From: Paraphaeosphaeria minitans
Lineage: Eukaryota; Ascomycota; Dothideomycetes; Pleosporales; Didymosphaeriaceae
Direction: 5' to 3'
Assembly: GCA_015832175.1 (NCBI GenBank)
Contig: WJXW01000003.1
Span: 3,782,001-3,846,000, forward strand
DNA length: 64,000 bases
Below, piece by piece: positions 22,085 through 34,242 of this stretch; position 1 is the first letter of the stretch; each line of letters begins with the position of its first letter. The notes under the pieces were generated by a model. The model was not told the DNA's origin, did no database searches, and saw only the letters and a list, made by a program, of their open reading frames with translations. Position numbers and translations under genes: made by a program.

Positions 22085-23560
22085 GTAGGCTGGCTCTGGC
22101 GCGGGAACCACACGTTGCCAGGAGGGCCGGCGCAGCGCGGGAACCGTGGTTGTCGTCAGCGGGACGGGATGGGAGCGAAAGCTCCCTGCATGCTGCAGAA
22201 TGATGGGTCGCAGCATCATTCTACCCAGACTTCCCGTTGCGCCCAGCTCTCGGACCGCGCCCCGGTGGCATGTACTGTAGGTAGGTAGGTACCTTGGGTG
22301 CGACAGGAGTGCGACGCGGTGGGATCGACACGTTGGAGCCAACGGCCGCCGCGGGGTGCAGGCGGAGCGGAACGCAGGACCAGTCGTTGGCTACCTACCG
22401 TAGCAGCACGCGAGCACGCGACATGGGGGGAGACGCGCTCGTTCTCCCAACATGTACGCCGCTCGATAGATGGACTACTACCGTAGGTAATGTAATAATA
22501 ATGCACGGCACGAGTTGACGTTATTCCCGCCGATTCGACAATGTCGGCCTCGCCGCGGCCCACCCACCGTCGAAGCCTTGCGGTTGGCGCAGCTAGAGGA
22601 AGGCTTGAGAGCTTGTTCGGAGCGCAGCCGTGCGGAGCCTGAGCAGTTGCGGTAGAGTAATGACATCAGACAGAACTTGGCCTCAAAACTGCCCGGAGCA
22701 CCTTTGTCCCCAGACGGCCAATCTCGAAACAAGAACAGACGTGTTATTTTTTTGTTTTGGGTTGTTTTATTTACGTCGGACGGCTTGTTGTCGATTGGAT
22801 TGGATGCTGGGAGTAGGCACCTAGTGCGTCGCTGCGGGCTGGCGAAACGCACGTTGACGGCACGTTGACGGCACCAATGGCATCTAGAAGCCTTTTAACC
22901 CTCTTTGCCATCGCTCCGCGCTACGGCAAGTGGGGGCCCCTGGAGCGCCGCGTGATAGGCTACTGGATCTAGCGGGAGAGAAAAAATGGGCAGCTCCCAC
23001 GTTCTCGACCGCCTGGGTGGATGTCTAGAGCCTAGAGGTAACTCACAGCGGGACTGCTGCTGACACGGGGTTCTGGCAGTGCGAGGTAGGTAGGTGGACC
23101 ATGGATGGATCGCATCGACACGGGGTGTTGCGTTGTGTTGGATCTGACAAATGCACGGCGACAGCGCGCTGGCAATGTGCTGTGGGTTGGACATTGGCTG
23201 AGGCCATGCCACGCCGACGCTTCCCTGTGGGTATATCCTGCTGGCGAGAGGGGGGCGAATGGTACCTGGCAGATGCATTGCAAAGGGCGAGCGGTCTGCG
23301 AAGCCCTCATCAGCATGGCTTCACCGGCTGCTCGACTTGCGCAATCGATGCAGGCGAGCGACGATGCCAGCCCGTCTATGGGTTGCTTTGTTAGCCCCGG
23401 CGTTGGCAACGTCGTGGTGCCGTCCCGCGCGCGGGCCTGCGAGGCGGGCTAGTACTGTAGACATCTACCTAGTTCCGTCGTCGCGGCCAGTCGCTCGCGG
23501 TGAAGCGGGCGAAGAGCTAAGGGTTCACCCTTGGGCGTCGCTATCCGGCGCCGGTGTCGT

Positions 23561-23640
23561 CATGATCCAAGCGGCGTCTCCATGATCCAAGCGGCGTCTC
23601 CATGATCCAAGCGGCGTCTCCATGATCCAAGCGGCGTCTC
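23561..23640. repeat. Perfect 20-bp tandem repeat, four copies
   Basis: CATGATCCAAGCGGCGTCTC is repeated four times without a mismatch. It lies in the gene-free stretch upstream of the Ser/Pro-rich gene. Confidence 0.95.
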
Positions 23641-24302
23641 GGACGGACGAGCGCATCCTTGTCCCCCAGGGCTCGGTTCCGGATCGCAGGGATACCCGAT
23701 CGCATGCCCTTGCCCACGAATCGGATAAATCTTTGTAAACAAGAGTGGCTCGAGGCAAAGCCGTGACGACGTGGACGGCAGCAGAACGTGCGAAAAGCCG
23801 CTGGTGCTGTCGCGGATAACAGAGTCTCGCGTTGCGACGTCGAGGCGCTGGCTGTGCCGATAGATAACCTACTGCGCGGACGACGTGGGTGGTGCTGTGC
23901 CTGACAGCGCGTCGAATCCAATCGGCGTTGCGCGGTGACAGCGAGGCTCTCACGGTGGCTCTGGCAGGCAGGCAGGGAGCGAGCGAGCGAGCGAGCGAGG
24001 GCGACAGGAACAGGGAATTGGAGCGCACAACAACGAAAGGCGGGCCGGTGATGCATTGCCAATCAGCGTGGGCGCGACCGCAGCTTTTGCGACCTTTGGG
24101 CGCTCCGATTCGCCGCGCGGCCGATGGCTTTTTTTTCACATCCATCGTCTATTCTTTCCAGCCACCTCTTTCTGGACGAGAAGCGCACGCAGCGTCCTCT
24201 CGTGTCGACGCCTGTTGTCTGTCCACACTGTTCGGCGTGTCACGAGGCGAGCGCACTGGGAGGCACGGACAGGCAGAGTCAGGGCAGTCACTGGGATGCA
24301 TG

Positions 24303-24420
24303 TTTGGAACGAAGAGTGTCTGTTTGTTTGGAACGCTGCATCGGCGAAACAAGGAGCGTTTGTTTGTTTTGGAAGCTGCATCGGCCGAAACAAAGCGCAT
24401 GTGTTTGTTTGGAAACAGCG
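24303..24420. repeat. Degenerate ~45-bp repeat, about three copies
   Basis: Units share TGTTTGTTTGGAA followed by GCTGCATCGGC and GAAACAAAG/GAAACAAGG. The copies differ in length and have small insertions. Confidence 0.7.
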
Positions 24421-24937
24421 TGTTGGCTGCGACCAATCCTGGAGGATGTGTCAGACAAGAATGAGTCGCCCGTGGATAACCTTTGTGCGAGACAGCTGTC
24501 GAAAGCAAGCTCCAACTCTCCCCTGTGCCGCGTCCCAGAAAGACTCCCAACTGGCCAGCACCTAGCCATGGCCAGGCGCTGGGGGCGCATCCTTCAGACC
24601 AACTCTCTGGGTCTGCCGTCTCATCACCACGAGAGGTCTCGGCCCAGTGTCTGGCAATCGCCCGAGGGGGGGGCGGCCTGGCGTGCGTGAAGAGGTTGCT
24701 AGCTGTTCCTGCATGGCTCAACTCAGGCCGTCCTGGCTTTCGACAGAGTGGGCCGGAGGTGGTGGAGCCCACCGACACATGCTGGATCCGTCGTGAAAAG
24801 AAGAAAATAGGTAGCAGACTGTCTCCCGGCGGTGCATACTTGACCGTGTCGGCGTTGTCATCTGGACGCTGGGGTTGCACACACACGACGGGCGCTGGCT
24901 GGGGCAGCCTTTGGCGGTCTCTGGCAGTCTCTGGCAG

Positions 24938-25115
24938 TCTCGGGCGTTATTTTCTGGCACTCTCTGGTATTATTCTCTGGCACTCTCTGGTATTATTCTC
25001 TGGCGCTCTCTGGTATTATTCTCTGGCACTCTCTGGTATTATTTTCTGGCACTCTCTGGTATTATTCTCTGGCACTCTCTGGTATTATTCTCTGGCACTC
25101 TCTGGCACTCGCGGG
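24938..25115. repeat. 23-bp minisatellite
   Basis: About seven copies of CACTCTCTGGTATTATTCTC plus TGG. Single-base variants (TATTATTT, GCGCTC) mark individual copies. Shorter CTCTGGCAGT units precede it from about 24910. The period is not a multiple of three, but all three frames stay open and give Trp/Leu/Ser-rich translations. Confidence 0.88.
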
Positions 25116-25866
25116 CATCTGGTATTCTCCGGCACTCGCTGCAGTGTGCAACGCCCGTGTCGCTGGTCGCTGGTCGCTGAGTCGCTGAGTCGCGGAGCCC
25201 ACCCGGGGAGACTGTCGACTCTGCCGCCCAAGGCTCTTGTCCCGTTGCGGCCTAGCGCACGCTCGACTCGGTTTCTCTTAGCGTCGGCGGCATCCTGGCC
25301 GTCGCCAAGCCCCAGGGCTGTCGCACCCTTGCAACACTCGCAAAGCCCTTGCAACCCCAACGCCAGCACCGCACCGCGCCCGCACAAATGCGCCGCCCAC
25401 CCCGTCCTGGCTCGTCAACCCTCTCTTGCGCGCCCACGCTCTTTGTCGACCTTGCCCTTGCCCTTGCCTGTTTATCCATCTCCGCCCTCTTTCTTTTTTC
25501 CTCGTCGCTCGCTCGTCGCTGCTACACTTGTGTCTGGCCGGTGAACTTTTGCGCTTTCCTGCATTGCATCCATCCTGCTCTGCTCCACTTGCCGCCTTCG
25601 CCTCACGTGCCTTGCCCGAAACAGCCCAACAGCCGACGCCTAGGCGCTGACACTCTCGCGAGGATAAACACCCACCGGTACCTACGTGTTTTCGACGCTC
25701 TGTCGTGGCACCCCTCTGAGACCTGCCGGACCGCCACGCCTCCCCCAGGACCAATTCACACCACTGCAGTTGCTGACCGCCCGCCCCTCCCTCACACCCC
25801 CCGGGCATGGCCTGAGCGCCAACTTGGCCAACAAAAAACCACGTCCCGTTCCTGGCATCCTTCCAA

Positions 25867-27462
25867 ATGCGCGATATGAAACCTTTGATTCTCCCCAGAC
25901 TGGTGGCCCAGCGAAAGTCCTCCAAGAGCTCTCTCGACATGTCTCACGACCCCGCCTCCTCCGTACACTCGAGTACCGACTCCGGCTTCTACTCTGCCTC
26001 CGAATGCTCCACCCCGCCCACCCCGAGCTTCTACCGCGGCCACCTCCGCTTCCCCAGCTCTACCTCGTCACTATCCTCAAGTCCACCTTCGTATGAACTC
26101 GCCGACAGCCTCGGTCCCAACGCCTCGGGCAAGCTGCCCCAGCTCACCGAGGATGTCGAGCGCGAGGAGGACTATGTGACCATCTCCCCACGGCACTGTA
26201 AGTTGCAGCCTCTGTCATGATGCACCCACCGTTAACCGATGGCAGATGACTCAGACCTCCATGAAGATCCTGCCGTTGCAGAGGCTTACGACTTTGCTGG
26301 CACTGGCTACGAGTCGCCCGAATCCAAGCGGAGGCGGTCCGCTGAAGCGTCTGCGCAAAGCGTCACGCACAAGCTTGAGCGCAGCTTCCCTTCGTTCTCA
26401 CGCAAGATGCGGGAGCGCAAGAGAGCATCGACCCTCAATGGCAAACCCAGGAGTACGACTCCCTCGAGGGCGCCGTCGACGCGGGCCTCGTCAATGACCA
26501 GCTCCATCCACCACACGAGAAGTTACGACCCAATGGAGCTCTTTCCGCCAAAGTCGACGTCCGCTGCGACCAGCCGTGAGCAGCTCGTCGAGTCCATGGC
26601 TTCCTCTCCCATCGACATTGGAAAGGCCAACGCGTTCGACATTGACGTGGACGAAATCGAGTCTGAGCGCTATGCAACCACTCCTCTTCTCCCACCTCTA
26701 CTGGTCAAGACGCGCTTCGACGACGCGCCTGCGCACTCGCCCCTCCAGTCTCCTACCATTGCCACGGTCGACCCCATGCAGTCATTGGTCTCAACTCCCT
26801 TGGATACGCCTGCGGGTCGCGCTTATCCCACTCCACCACTGTCGACAAAGGCTTCGATCGCCTCGTTCAAGACGTGCCGCATCAGTCCCCTGGTACCCTC
26901 GAACGAGATACCAAGCCTTGCATTGGCGGACCCTGATGACAAATGGGCGTTGGTTCTCGGGCACAACAACTTTACCATCCACCCGGAACCCTACGTGCCT
27001 GAAGTTTGCGACGCGGCAGCCCTCCGGCAATTGTTTGCTGATTGGGAACAAGCGCGCTGCAACTTCACCAAGCACCAGGTGCGCATGGCCGAACACAACG
27101 GTCCCACGTCGAAAGCCTACCTGCTATGCGAAAAGAAGTGGTCGGAGATCGACGCTCTGTGGAAGAAGAACAATGATCTGGCCAACTCGCGTGCGACGGA
27201 GCTGGGCGAGGACCCTGAACCGACGTCTCCCATGGAGCCGGCCCCACTAAGCAAGATGCCCACGCTTAACGACCCAAAAAGCGAGGGCAAGTTCCCAAAG
27301 CTCGGGGACGAAGACATTGTCGGTCCCATGGTCCAGTTCGCGGCGTCACCACTTCTCCAACGCACGCCACCGCGCAAGCGCGCCTTCTTCAAGTTCCTCA
27401 GCGACTTCAAATTCCCCGGTGCGCTCCTCGGCAGGTCGTCGACGGGTGTGCGCGGCCACTGA
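25867..27462 (+). CDS. Conserved Ser/Pro-rich fungal protein, function unknown
   Basis: A 515-aa protein that I cannot assign to a named family. Exon 1 (25867..26197) and exon 2 (26246..27462) are joined across a 48-nt intron (GTAAGT..GTTAAC..GGCAG), giving SPRHYDSDLHEDPAVAEAYD. The N-terminal 110 residues are Ser/Pro-rich with SSTDSGFYSASE. A basic stretch (SKRRRS; SRKMRERKRAS) could be a nuclear signal or kinase site cluster. The only region that looks folded is residues about 330-410 (WALVLGHNNFTIHPEPYVPE, LRQLFADWEQARCNF, AYLLCEKKWSEIDALWKKN), predicted helical and rich in Trp. The C-terminus is basic and hydrophobic (KRAFFKFLSDFKFPGALLG). Similar low-complexity proteins with this middle domain occur in Dothideomycetes by my recollection only. 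Confidence 0.75.
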
Positions 27463-28324
27463 CCACCTTGCCTGTTTATATTTGCGTCCGATTAAGTCTC
27501 TATTCGATTTTTGTAACAATACCGTTTTTCGCCAACGGCACACGAGGTACGACTTGTATGACCCGTTCTTGGTAGCTCATCGAGCCACGACCGCTCCTTG
27601 CCACGAATCTCCTTTGTTCACACTCCCACGGCTTTAGAGGGATTTTCTCAGCGGACTGATCTGGTTATGGATCACCTCCCTCGCTGGGAGCAGTCTGGCG
27701 TTGTTGTTTTTCTTTCTTTTTTCTTCAAGGGAAGGCATGGTCGGCGGCGGCGGGAGGCGGGCGTAGTCTTCACAGCATGTTCAGGCAGCGGACGGCACGA
27801 AAGGCTCATTCAGCCAAGGAATTCTTCTTTGGAAAGCGTTTATGCATCATGCTGTTTAGTGTTATAATATCTTTTTGTTCTAGCTTTTGCGCAAGCAGGG
27901 CGAAGAACAAGGGATTTCCTTTCCCTTTTTTTTAGTTTAGTTTTGGCGGCTACACCACTCGTCCTCGTCTTCTGGGACTGAGAGGCAAGCGCAGCCTGGG
28001 TCTGGGTCTGGGAGGTGGACGGATGGACGGACGGACAGACGGACAGACCCAATCGAAAAACAGCAATAGTCTAGGTTTTCCACGGCTTTCGTGTAGGACG
28101 GTGTTGCAATTGGGGGGGTGGGGGGGAAGGTGGAAATCTAAAAGCATCATCACACGCACACACGCACGCCGGTCCTGACTGCTCGATCCGTGATGTGATT
28201 TTTTCTTTTCCTTTTCTTGACTTTTCGATAGCGTTGTCATCCGCCCACACGGCGACGTGGCAGCGCGGCCATGTGACTTGATACTGCGCGCCTGGCGTTT
28301 CGACAAGTGTGGGCGCAGCAATGC

Positions 28325-28615
28325 TTTCTCGTGCTTTGCTTTGCTTTGCTTTGCTGGACTGGGTTGGGTTGGGTTGGGTTGGACTAGGTTGGACTGCGCT
28401 GCACTGGACTGTGCGCTCTTTGTCTGTCGCAGCTGCGCATTAGACTAGACTAGGTACCATCTTTACCCATCTACACTACACTTTCTCTCTCTCTTTCGGG
28501 AGCAGAATGCAACGCCACTGTACTCTGTATATGTTGGTATGGCATGGCATGGTATGGTATGGTATGATATACCCTGTCCTGTCATGTCATGTCATGTCAT
28601 GTCATGTCATGTCCT
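28325..28615. repeat. Cluster of pentamer repeats
   Basis: GCTTT repeats near 28330-28355, GGGTT repeats near 28361-28380, GGCAT/GGTAT repeats near 28540-28566, and seven copies of TGTCA near 28576-28612. All have a period of five, as at 7349-7472. Confidence 0.85.
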
Positions 28616-28764
28616 GCTATACCTACCTACCCTGCCGTGTCCAACACCAGTCATTCCATCCCCGCAGGCGCCGCCGTGTCTCATCTCATATTGTCTCGTC
28701 TCGTCCCGTCTCAGCTCATCTCGTCTCAGCTCCACGGCTGTAGACGGATTCGTATTCGCAGCGC

Positions 28765-28892
28765 ATGCGGTCTTGGAGCTTGGAACTTGGAGCTTGGAAC
28801 TTGGAGCTTGGAGCTTGGAACTTGCACCGCGAGAGAGACAGACAGAGACATAGACAGACAGAGACATAGACAGACAGAGACATAGATAGAAA
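28765..28892. repeat. 14-bp and 16-bp tandem repeats
   Basis: GGAGCTTGGAACTT (14 bp, about four copies, near 28773-28823) is followed directly by GACAGAGACATAGACA (16 bp, about three copies, near 28837-28890). Confidence 0.85.
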
Positions 28893-29809
28893 TGTCTCAG
28901 CCAGACGGGATGGTATGTCTGCATGCGTGCGTTGCTGTGGGAGGTTGGGACTGGACAATACTTGTGCGACGGTGATGGCGTAGGTGTGCATGGTGGTGGT
29001 GGGGCAGGAAAGGCTGGGCTGGGCTGGGGTTTTGGTGGTGGGCGGTGCAATGGGGATGCAGAGACAGGTGTTGGGTTGCAGAGACAGCTGTGGGTGTTTT
29101 CGTTGTGCGCGGGTGTACGGTGGGTAGACTAGGTACGGTGGGTGAGGGGGTTTATTGTGTAGGTAGGTAGGTAGGTAGGTAGGTCTACGGGCTGCGTGAG
29201 TGCTGGTAGATACGGTAGTCCATCTACACCATCTACACCACATACCTAGGTACCCAAACACTGCATTTCCAATCCTAAGAACAAACAACGCGACGCGACG
29301 CGACGCGACTCTACTCCCTCCCCTCTCAACCACCACCACCCCTCCAGCACCCACCCACCTCCAGCACCCGCGTAGTCTAGGTATCTAATCTACCCAACTA
29401 CCTCCACCCACCCACCCACCCACACACTCCAAAACACCAACAACTCACATGCCCCCTCCGTCCGTCCACACCACCAACCCCCCCAACCCCAGCACCCGCA
29501 CGCATACCTACCTAACCGAACCCAACCCGCCCTCGCACCACATCCCTCGCCTACACCCGCCTCCGCCTCCCCTCGGTCCCCCCCGCCCGGTACGCGTCCA
29601 AGAAAACATCCGCACCCCCCTGCCGTGCCGCCGTGGCTGAAACGCAGCGCTCCAAGCGAGGCGGGGGTGGGGTGGGCAAGGAGCGTTTGTAACTGTTGAG
29701 AGGCGGGGGTGTTGCTCTGTTCTGATCTGCGCTGTGCTGTGCTCTTGGTTGTGGGGAGGGGGGAGAGGGGATGTATGCATCTGAAAAACAAGGACTGCGA
29801 CAGGGCACG

Positions 29810-29912
29810 ATGGGATGGGATGGGATGGGATAGGTAGGGCAGGATAGGTAGGGCAGGATAGGTAGGGCATGATAGGACAGGGCATGATAGGACAGGGCAT
29901 GATACGATAGGT
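29810..29912. repeat. GGGAT and ~15-bp GGATAGGTAGGGCA tandem repeats
   Basis: GATGG-GAT runs pass into three copies of a GGTAGGGCAGGATA-type unit and then GGGCATGATAGGACA copies. The minus-strand frame here reads as Pro/Cys/Ile repeats, an artefact. Confidence 0.8.
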
Positions 29913-31181
29913 GGGACAGGAGGAAGCGTACTAGAGACAACCCTCGGGTGTCGGCCCTGTGAGGCGGTGTCAGGCGCTCGGGGGTGTGACGTAGCGGGCT
30001 ACCTAGGCTCTGCACGAGCGTGGGCTGGAGAGGCGCCTTGTGTTTTGGGTTGAGGTTGAGGGGGAGGTTGAGGGGGAGGGGTGGTGGTGTGGTGGGTCGG
30101 GTCGGGAGAGCCGGAGGGAGGGGATGGGGATGGAGATGGAGGCGTGTTGGCTTGTGACTTGTGGCTTGCGGTCTGTGGCTTGTAGGTAGCTTGCGACTTC
30201 TGACTTGTAACATGCGACTTGTGGTGGAGGGACTGATGGGGTGTGGATGTGGCTGTGGCGGAAGGAGTGTCGTCGAAGCCCCCGTTAGACCGCCAGTAGT
30301 AATGGCCATCGCTGTGCTGATTTACTTGTTTGAACGGGCGTTAGGAGAATAGGAAGGGGGAGGTAGTGATGCGAAAAGGTTTGCTGTTGGAGGTTAATTC
30401 TTATGCTAATGTAAATACCGTATATAACTGCCCTTGAGATAGTTTTCAACTCAACATCCCTTTCCTTTCCCTTTCCCCAGAGAATTACAATAATCTCCAA
30501 CCCACCATCACCATCGACAAAGCCACCCAGAAAATGTCCAAATCCAGCATCACCCACCACGACTCCTCCTTCCCCATCGATCCGACTACCCAACCCTCCT
30601 CTACAACCCCGTCACGTCCCCCTTCTCTCGCCTAGAGGTCTTAATCATGTCAGGTTTGCAAGAGACAGAATGGGCCGTGGATGAGTAGGTATCCGAGCTC
30701 GGTGGGATTCTGAAGAAGAAAAAAAGGAAAAAAAAGGCGGAGGGGGCACTGGAATATCGCCCTTGTCGTGCATCCGCGCTTCACATTTACCTACGACGTC
30801 GAGTCGCCTCTGCGTTCCCCCCTTTCAAAGTCCATGCGGGGCTCCACGTGCTTTGAGCTGGACTTCCCACCCGACGTATGTGCAATGATGCTGTGATGGC
30901 ATGTTCGTCGTATTGGCAGGGTGGATTGGCTGACCCTGGTAGATGCACATACATACATACATACATACTCACCCCCATCGCGAGATTTCCAGCGTTGCAA
31001 TGCGAGTACATACAACTCAATGCGTGCGTCGAAGCGCCAGACCCCAGAGTCCCCCTCCCTATATAGAGAGCCACGGAAATGCGTACAGAACAAGTAGCAC
31101 CGTCAAGTCCGGACACGCCACGTCTCCGCTCTTCCACGATTTGGAGTTCCTCATGTCGCCAGCCCGCCTTGCCAGCCCGTG

Positions 31182-34100
31182 TCATCGATCCAGATTCCCC
31201 TCGCCACCCCACCAACTCGCGTCGAACGCCTGGGCCCCGACCTGCTGCCCCTCGCTCGCATGTCTGGCCAGGTGTCCCGCGCCGTTGAACTGCGCGGCCT
31301 CTGCGTTCGCGTAGCCGTCGCTCTCCCCGCTGGCCTGCGGGTATCCGGCTTCGCCGCTGCCCCCATACGCATTCGCCTGGTCGTGGTTCCACGTCTCGCT
31401 CATCTTGAACCCGTCACGGTTGAAGCGGTCCCACTCATTGCTGTTGCCCAGCATGTGGTCGAGATCCATGGGGCCGACGGGGTAGTTGTTGCGCGGGAGG
31501 ATGGGGACCCCGAGGGCGGTGGGCAGCGGGTTCCAGAAGAGAGTTTCGGCGGGGCCGCTGGCAGGGTGCGAGGCGGGGCTGTCGGGTTGGGGGGTGGAGT
31601 TTGAGGCGGAGTAGGAGGGAAGGATGTGCGGGAGGGAGCCGCGGTGTTGGGTTTCGCTGCGGAGCATGTTTCCGCCCTGAGTTGAGGCGGGGTGGGAGGG
31701 CAGCTGTAGGTTCTTGCGGTCGGGGCGGGCAAAGGTGCTGAGGCTTTCGCGCCTTGTGGGGTGGGCGGCGGATGCGGACATGAGGCTTTCGACTTTGCCG
31801 ACATGAGCGCGGTTGGCGGTGTTCGTGTTCGTGTTCACTTGTGGGACGACGATTGAGGACTCTGATGCGCCGTCGACACAGCCGGCCTTTGGGATGAGCT
31901 TGCTGTTTCTCAATTCTTCTGGAAATCCTAGATTCCAGGCTTTGGAGGTTTCGTAGATGATCCTCCAGGCGCGGGCTCCAAACCAATGGCAAACGCTCAG
32001 GTCCTCCAACGCTTGAAGGCCTTCGACCAGACAGCGGTACGAGCTTGACGAGAATTGGGCGTCTTTCGAAAAGGTAAGATGCACAATACAGTTGGACAAA
32101 AGGATGTGCGTCAGTACCAACTGACAGGTACGCATGGGATAGTACGAGCGGTAGCGGCGGAGGAGCTGGGACACGGCGTTCGCGGCTTCTATACACGCGT
32201 CGTGGGGCTTTAGCCTAAAGTTGATGAGATCGATCTTAAGCATAGGACGAAACAGCTGGCCGATGGCGGTATGATACAGCATACTATTCATGTCAGCAGA
32301 AGCTCCGAATTTGATCAGTTAAAGTAGACGTACTGAAGTACAATGATATGGGCTTGCGGGGGTTCCGAGTGCGCTCCACTGTCCAGTTTGAGCGGCGGTG
32401 GCAGATGTTTAAACCAGTCCAGATATTTGTTGTGGCAAGCTATCAACTTGACGTCGGTCAAACGAGCACTGGGGGCGTAGAACATGTAGTTGTTATCGTT
32501 GATCAGCTCAGAGAGGGTACTGAACTCGTGGAGAAACATGCGACTGGTCACAGTGCTGGGAACCAGGTGCGAAGAGCCTGGGTATGGCTCCGGATGGAGA
32601 CGGCCTGACGGGTCATCTAACATGGGCTTGTCGAGGGTGATGGCGACGCTTGGTAGTTGGGTTATGCGGCCTATGCAAATGGACCACACAGTGTCCACGG
32701 TAAAGCAGCCCCAGAAGGTGACCTTGCGCACCTCATTTTCTGACGGTGTGAGTCCCATGGTGGGCGAGGCCGAGTTCTTCAGGTGCAGCCCCATTTCGAT
32801 GGCCATACGCATGGCTCTCCCCATGTAGGCAAAGCCAGACGAGTCGCGTCCCGCCGACGGCTCGCGCATGGCCATGACGCAGAGAGCCTGCACCGTGGTG
32901 AGCGACGAGGCCTCGTTCTCGTAGAGCAACCGGCGCGCCTCATCGAAGAAGTGGTCGCCGGCGGTGCGGAAGTTGTCCGGGTTGGTTCTGCCCGCGGGGT
33001 CGTCGGTGAAGTGGCAGCCATAGGCCAGCATGGCGTTCACCAGCAGGGCACTGCAGTACTTCTGGCGGCCGCTGCGAAAGTCTTTGTAGAAGCATTCGCG
33101 CGAGAAGACGACGTAGAAGGAGTGCGACCAGCGGAAGTACAGGTCCAGCAGGCGCTCGGCGAAGCTGAGGTCGCTGGTGACGGTGGTCCAGGTGGGTGAC
33201 TTGGGCTCGGCCGTGGGAGCGAGGGGGTGCGTGTAGCTCTCGTCCTCGGGCACCAGCGACATGTTGCTGGTGTGGCCAAAGTAGCGACTCTCGCCCGTCC
33301 GCGTCATGGCGGGCTTTCCTAGCAGCATCGACAGCTCACTCTCCAGCAACTGCGGCTCGCCGATGGGCGTGGGCGAGGACAGGACGGCCGTCTTGCGCCA
33401 GGTGTCGGCCAGCGCCGCGACATCGACGCTTTGGTCCTTGCGGATGTGCTGGATCAGCTCGCGAACATCGGCCTCGGGCAGCGTGCGGATCGTATGGAGC
33501 AGGAAGTGTGCGCTGTCGTTGGCGGGCGCCCTCGTCGTCGCCGTCTCGCGCTTCGTGCCGGCCTTGGTGCGGCGGCTCTCGCTGTCGGCGTCGTAGTGGC
33601 ACGGTGTCTTGTACACGGCGGTGCACGTCGCGCACACGGGGGTGCCTCCATCGCACTGTTGCTGCGCGTCAGCTTGCCCTTGTGCAGAGTCTCGTCGTCA
33701 TGTCTGGTATATGGGGTCTAGTCTGGTGTCTGATGTGTGGTGTGTGGTGTGTGGTGTCTGATGTGTGGTGGTCTGATGTGTGGTGGTCTGATGTGTGGTG
33801 GTCTGGTGTGTGGTGGTCTGGTGTGTGGTGGTCTGGTGTGCGGTGGTCTGGTGTGTGGTGGTCTGGTATGTGGTGGTCTGGTGTGTGGTGGTCTGGTGTG
33901 TGATGTCCAGACTGGAATCTGGTATCTAGTATCTGGTATCTGGTATCTGGTATCGGGTGTCTGGTATCGGGTATCGGGTGTCTGGTGTTGGGTATCGGGT
34001 GTCTGGTATCTGATATCTGATATCTGATATCTGGTATCCGGTGCCTAGTCTCTGGTCTCCGCTGGTATCCGGTGTCCAACGTCCGAATCTGCTGGCTCCC

Positions 34101-34242
34101 ACCCAAACTGTGAAAGGCCTACCTTTGACTTGCGCTTCCTGCACGGCACGCAGGCCGATTGCACGCACCGCCGTTTGCTGCCCCTGGGCTCTCCCGCGGA
34201 CCCGTTGCCATCCTCCTCCTTGACTGCTGTGCCGCGGGCCAT
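31182..34242 (-). CDS. Zn2Cys6 fungal-specific transcription factor
   Basis: Nuclear DNA-binding regulator, 847 aa. Three exons: 34242..34123, 33655..32334 and 32283..31182. The zinc cluster is split by a 467-nt intron: exon 1 ends ACVPCRKRKSK and exon 2 starts CDGGTPVCATCTAVYKTPCHYD, giving the six-cysteine CX2CX6C..CX2CX6C pattern. The second intron (50 nt) restores IVLHMLYHTAIGQLFRP. The middle region is the fungal_trans domain: RLLDLYFRWSHSFYVVF, RLLYENEASSLTTVQALCVM, GRAMRMAIEMGLHL, VTFWGCFTVD. The C-terminus is Ser/Pro/Asn/Gly-rich and ends in a likely activation region (MDLDHMLGNSNEWDRF). The overall plan resembles Nit-4-type regulators, but target pathway cannot be told. The first intron consists largely of two minisatellites. 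A GA-rich tract (34299-34348) lies just upstream of the start. Confidence 0.92.
33730..33905. repeat. 15-bp minisatellite inside transcription-factor intron 1
   Basis: About ten copies of TGGTCTGGTGTGTGG and close variants (ATGTGTGG). It lies wholly within the 467-nt intron that splits the zinc cluster. Confidence 0.88.
33912..34060. repeat. 7-bp tandem repeat inside transcription-factor intron 1
   Basis: About 20 copies of TGGTATC with TATCGGG, TGTCTGG and TGATATC variants. It follows the 15-bp array and ends about 60 bases inside the 5' splice site on the minus strand. Confidence 0.85.

Larger units (their letters stand above)
22085..25866. other. Long gene-free region rich in minisatellites
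   Basis: No coding frame with a recognisable domain was found in this 3.8 kb. Long frames (for example around 24.1-25.5 kb on both strands) are biased Arg/Ser/Pro/Cys or Leu/Trp translations of repeats. Repeat arrays lie at 23561-23640, 24303-24420 and 24938-25115, and GCGA repeats at 23976-23998. The last 450 bases, CT-rich, form the leader of the gene at 25867. Confidence 0.55.
27463..31181. other. Gene-free region dense in simple repeats
   Basis: This 3.7-kb region separates the Ser/Pro-rich gene (+) from the 3' end of the transcription factor (-). It holds at least ten different short tandem repeats, detailed separately where long, including GGTA runs at 29158-29183 and CATA runs at 30948-30968. 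I found no domain-bearing frame; many frames have Tyr/Leu/Pro-rich repeat translations. Confidence 0.55.

Noticed and set aside
24483..25544. 353-codon plus-strand frame
   Set aside because: Composition follows the repeat arrays and GC-rich spacer; no domain and no conserved start.
22085..25866. Remnant transposon
   Set aside because: No transposase, reverse-transcriptase or terminal-repeat signal could be seen, only tandem repeats.
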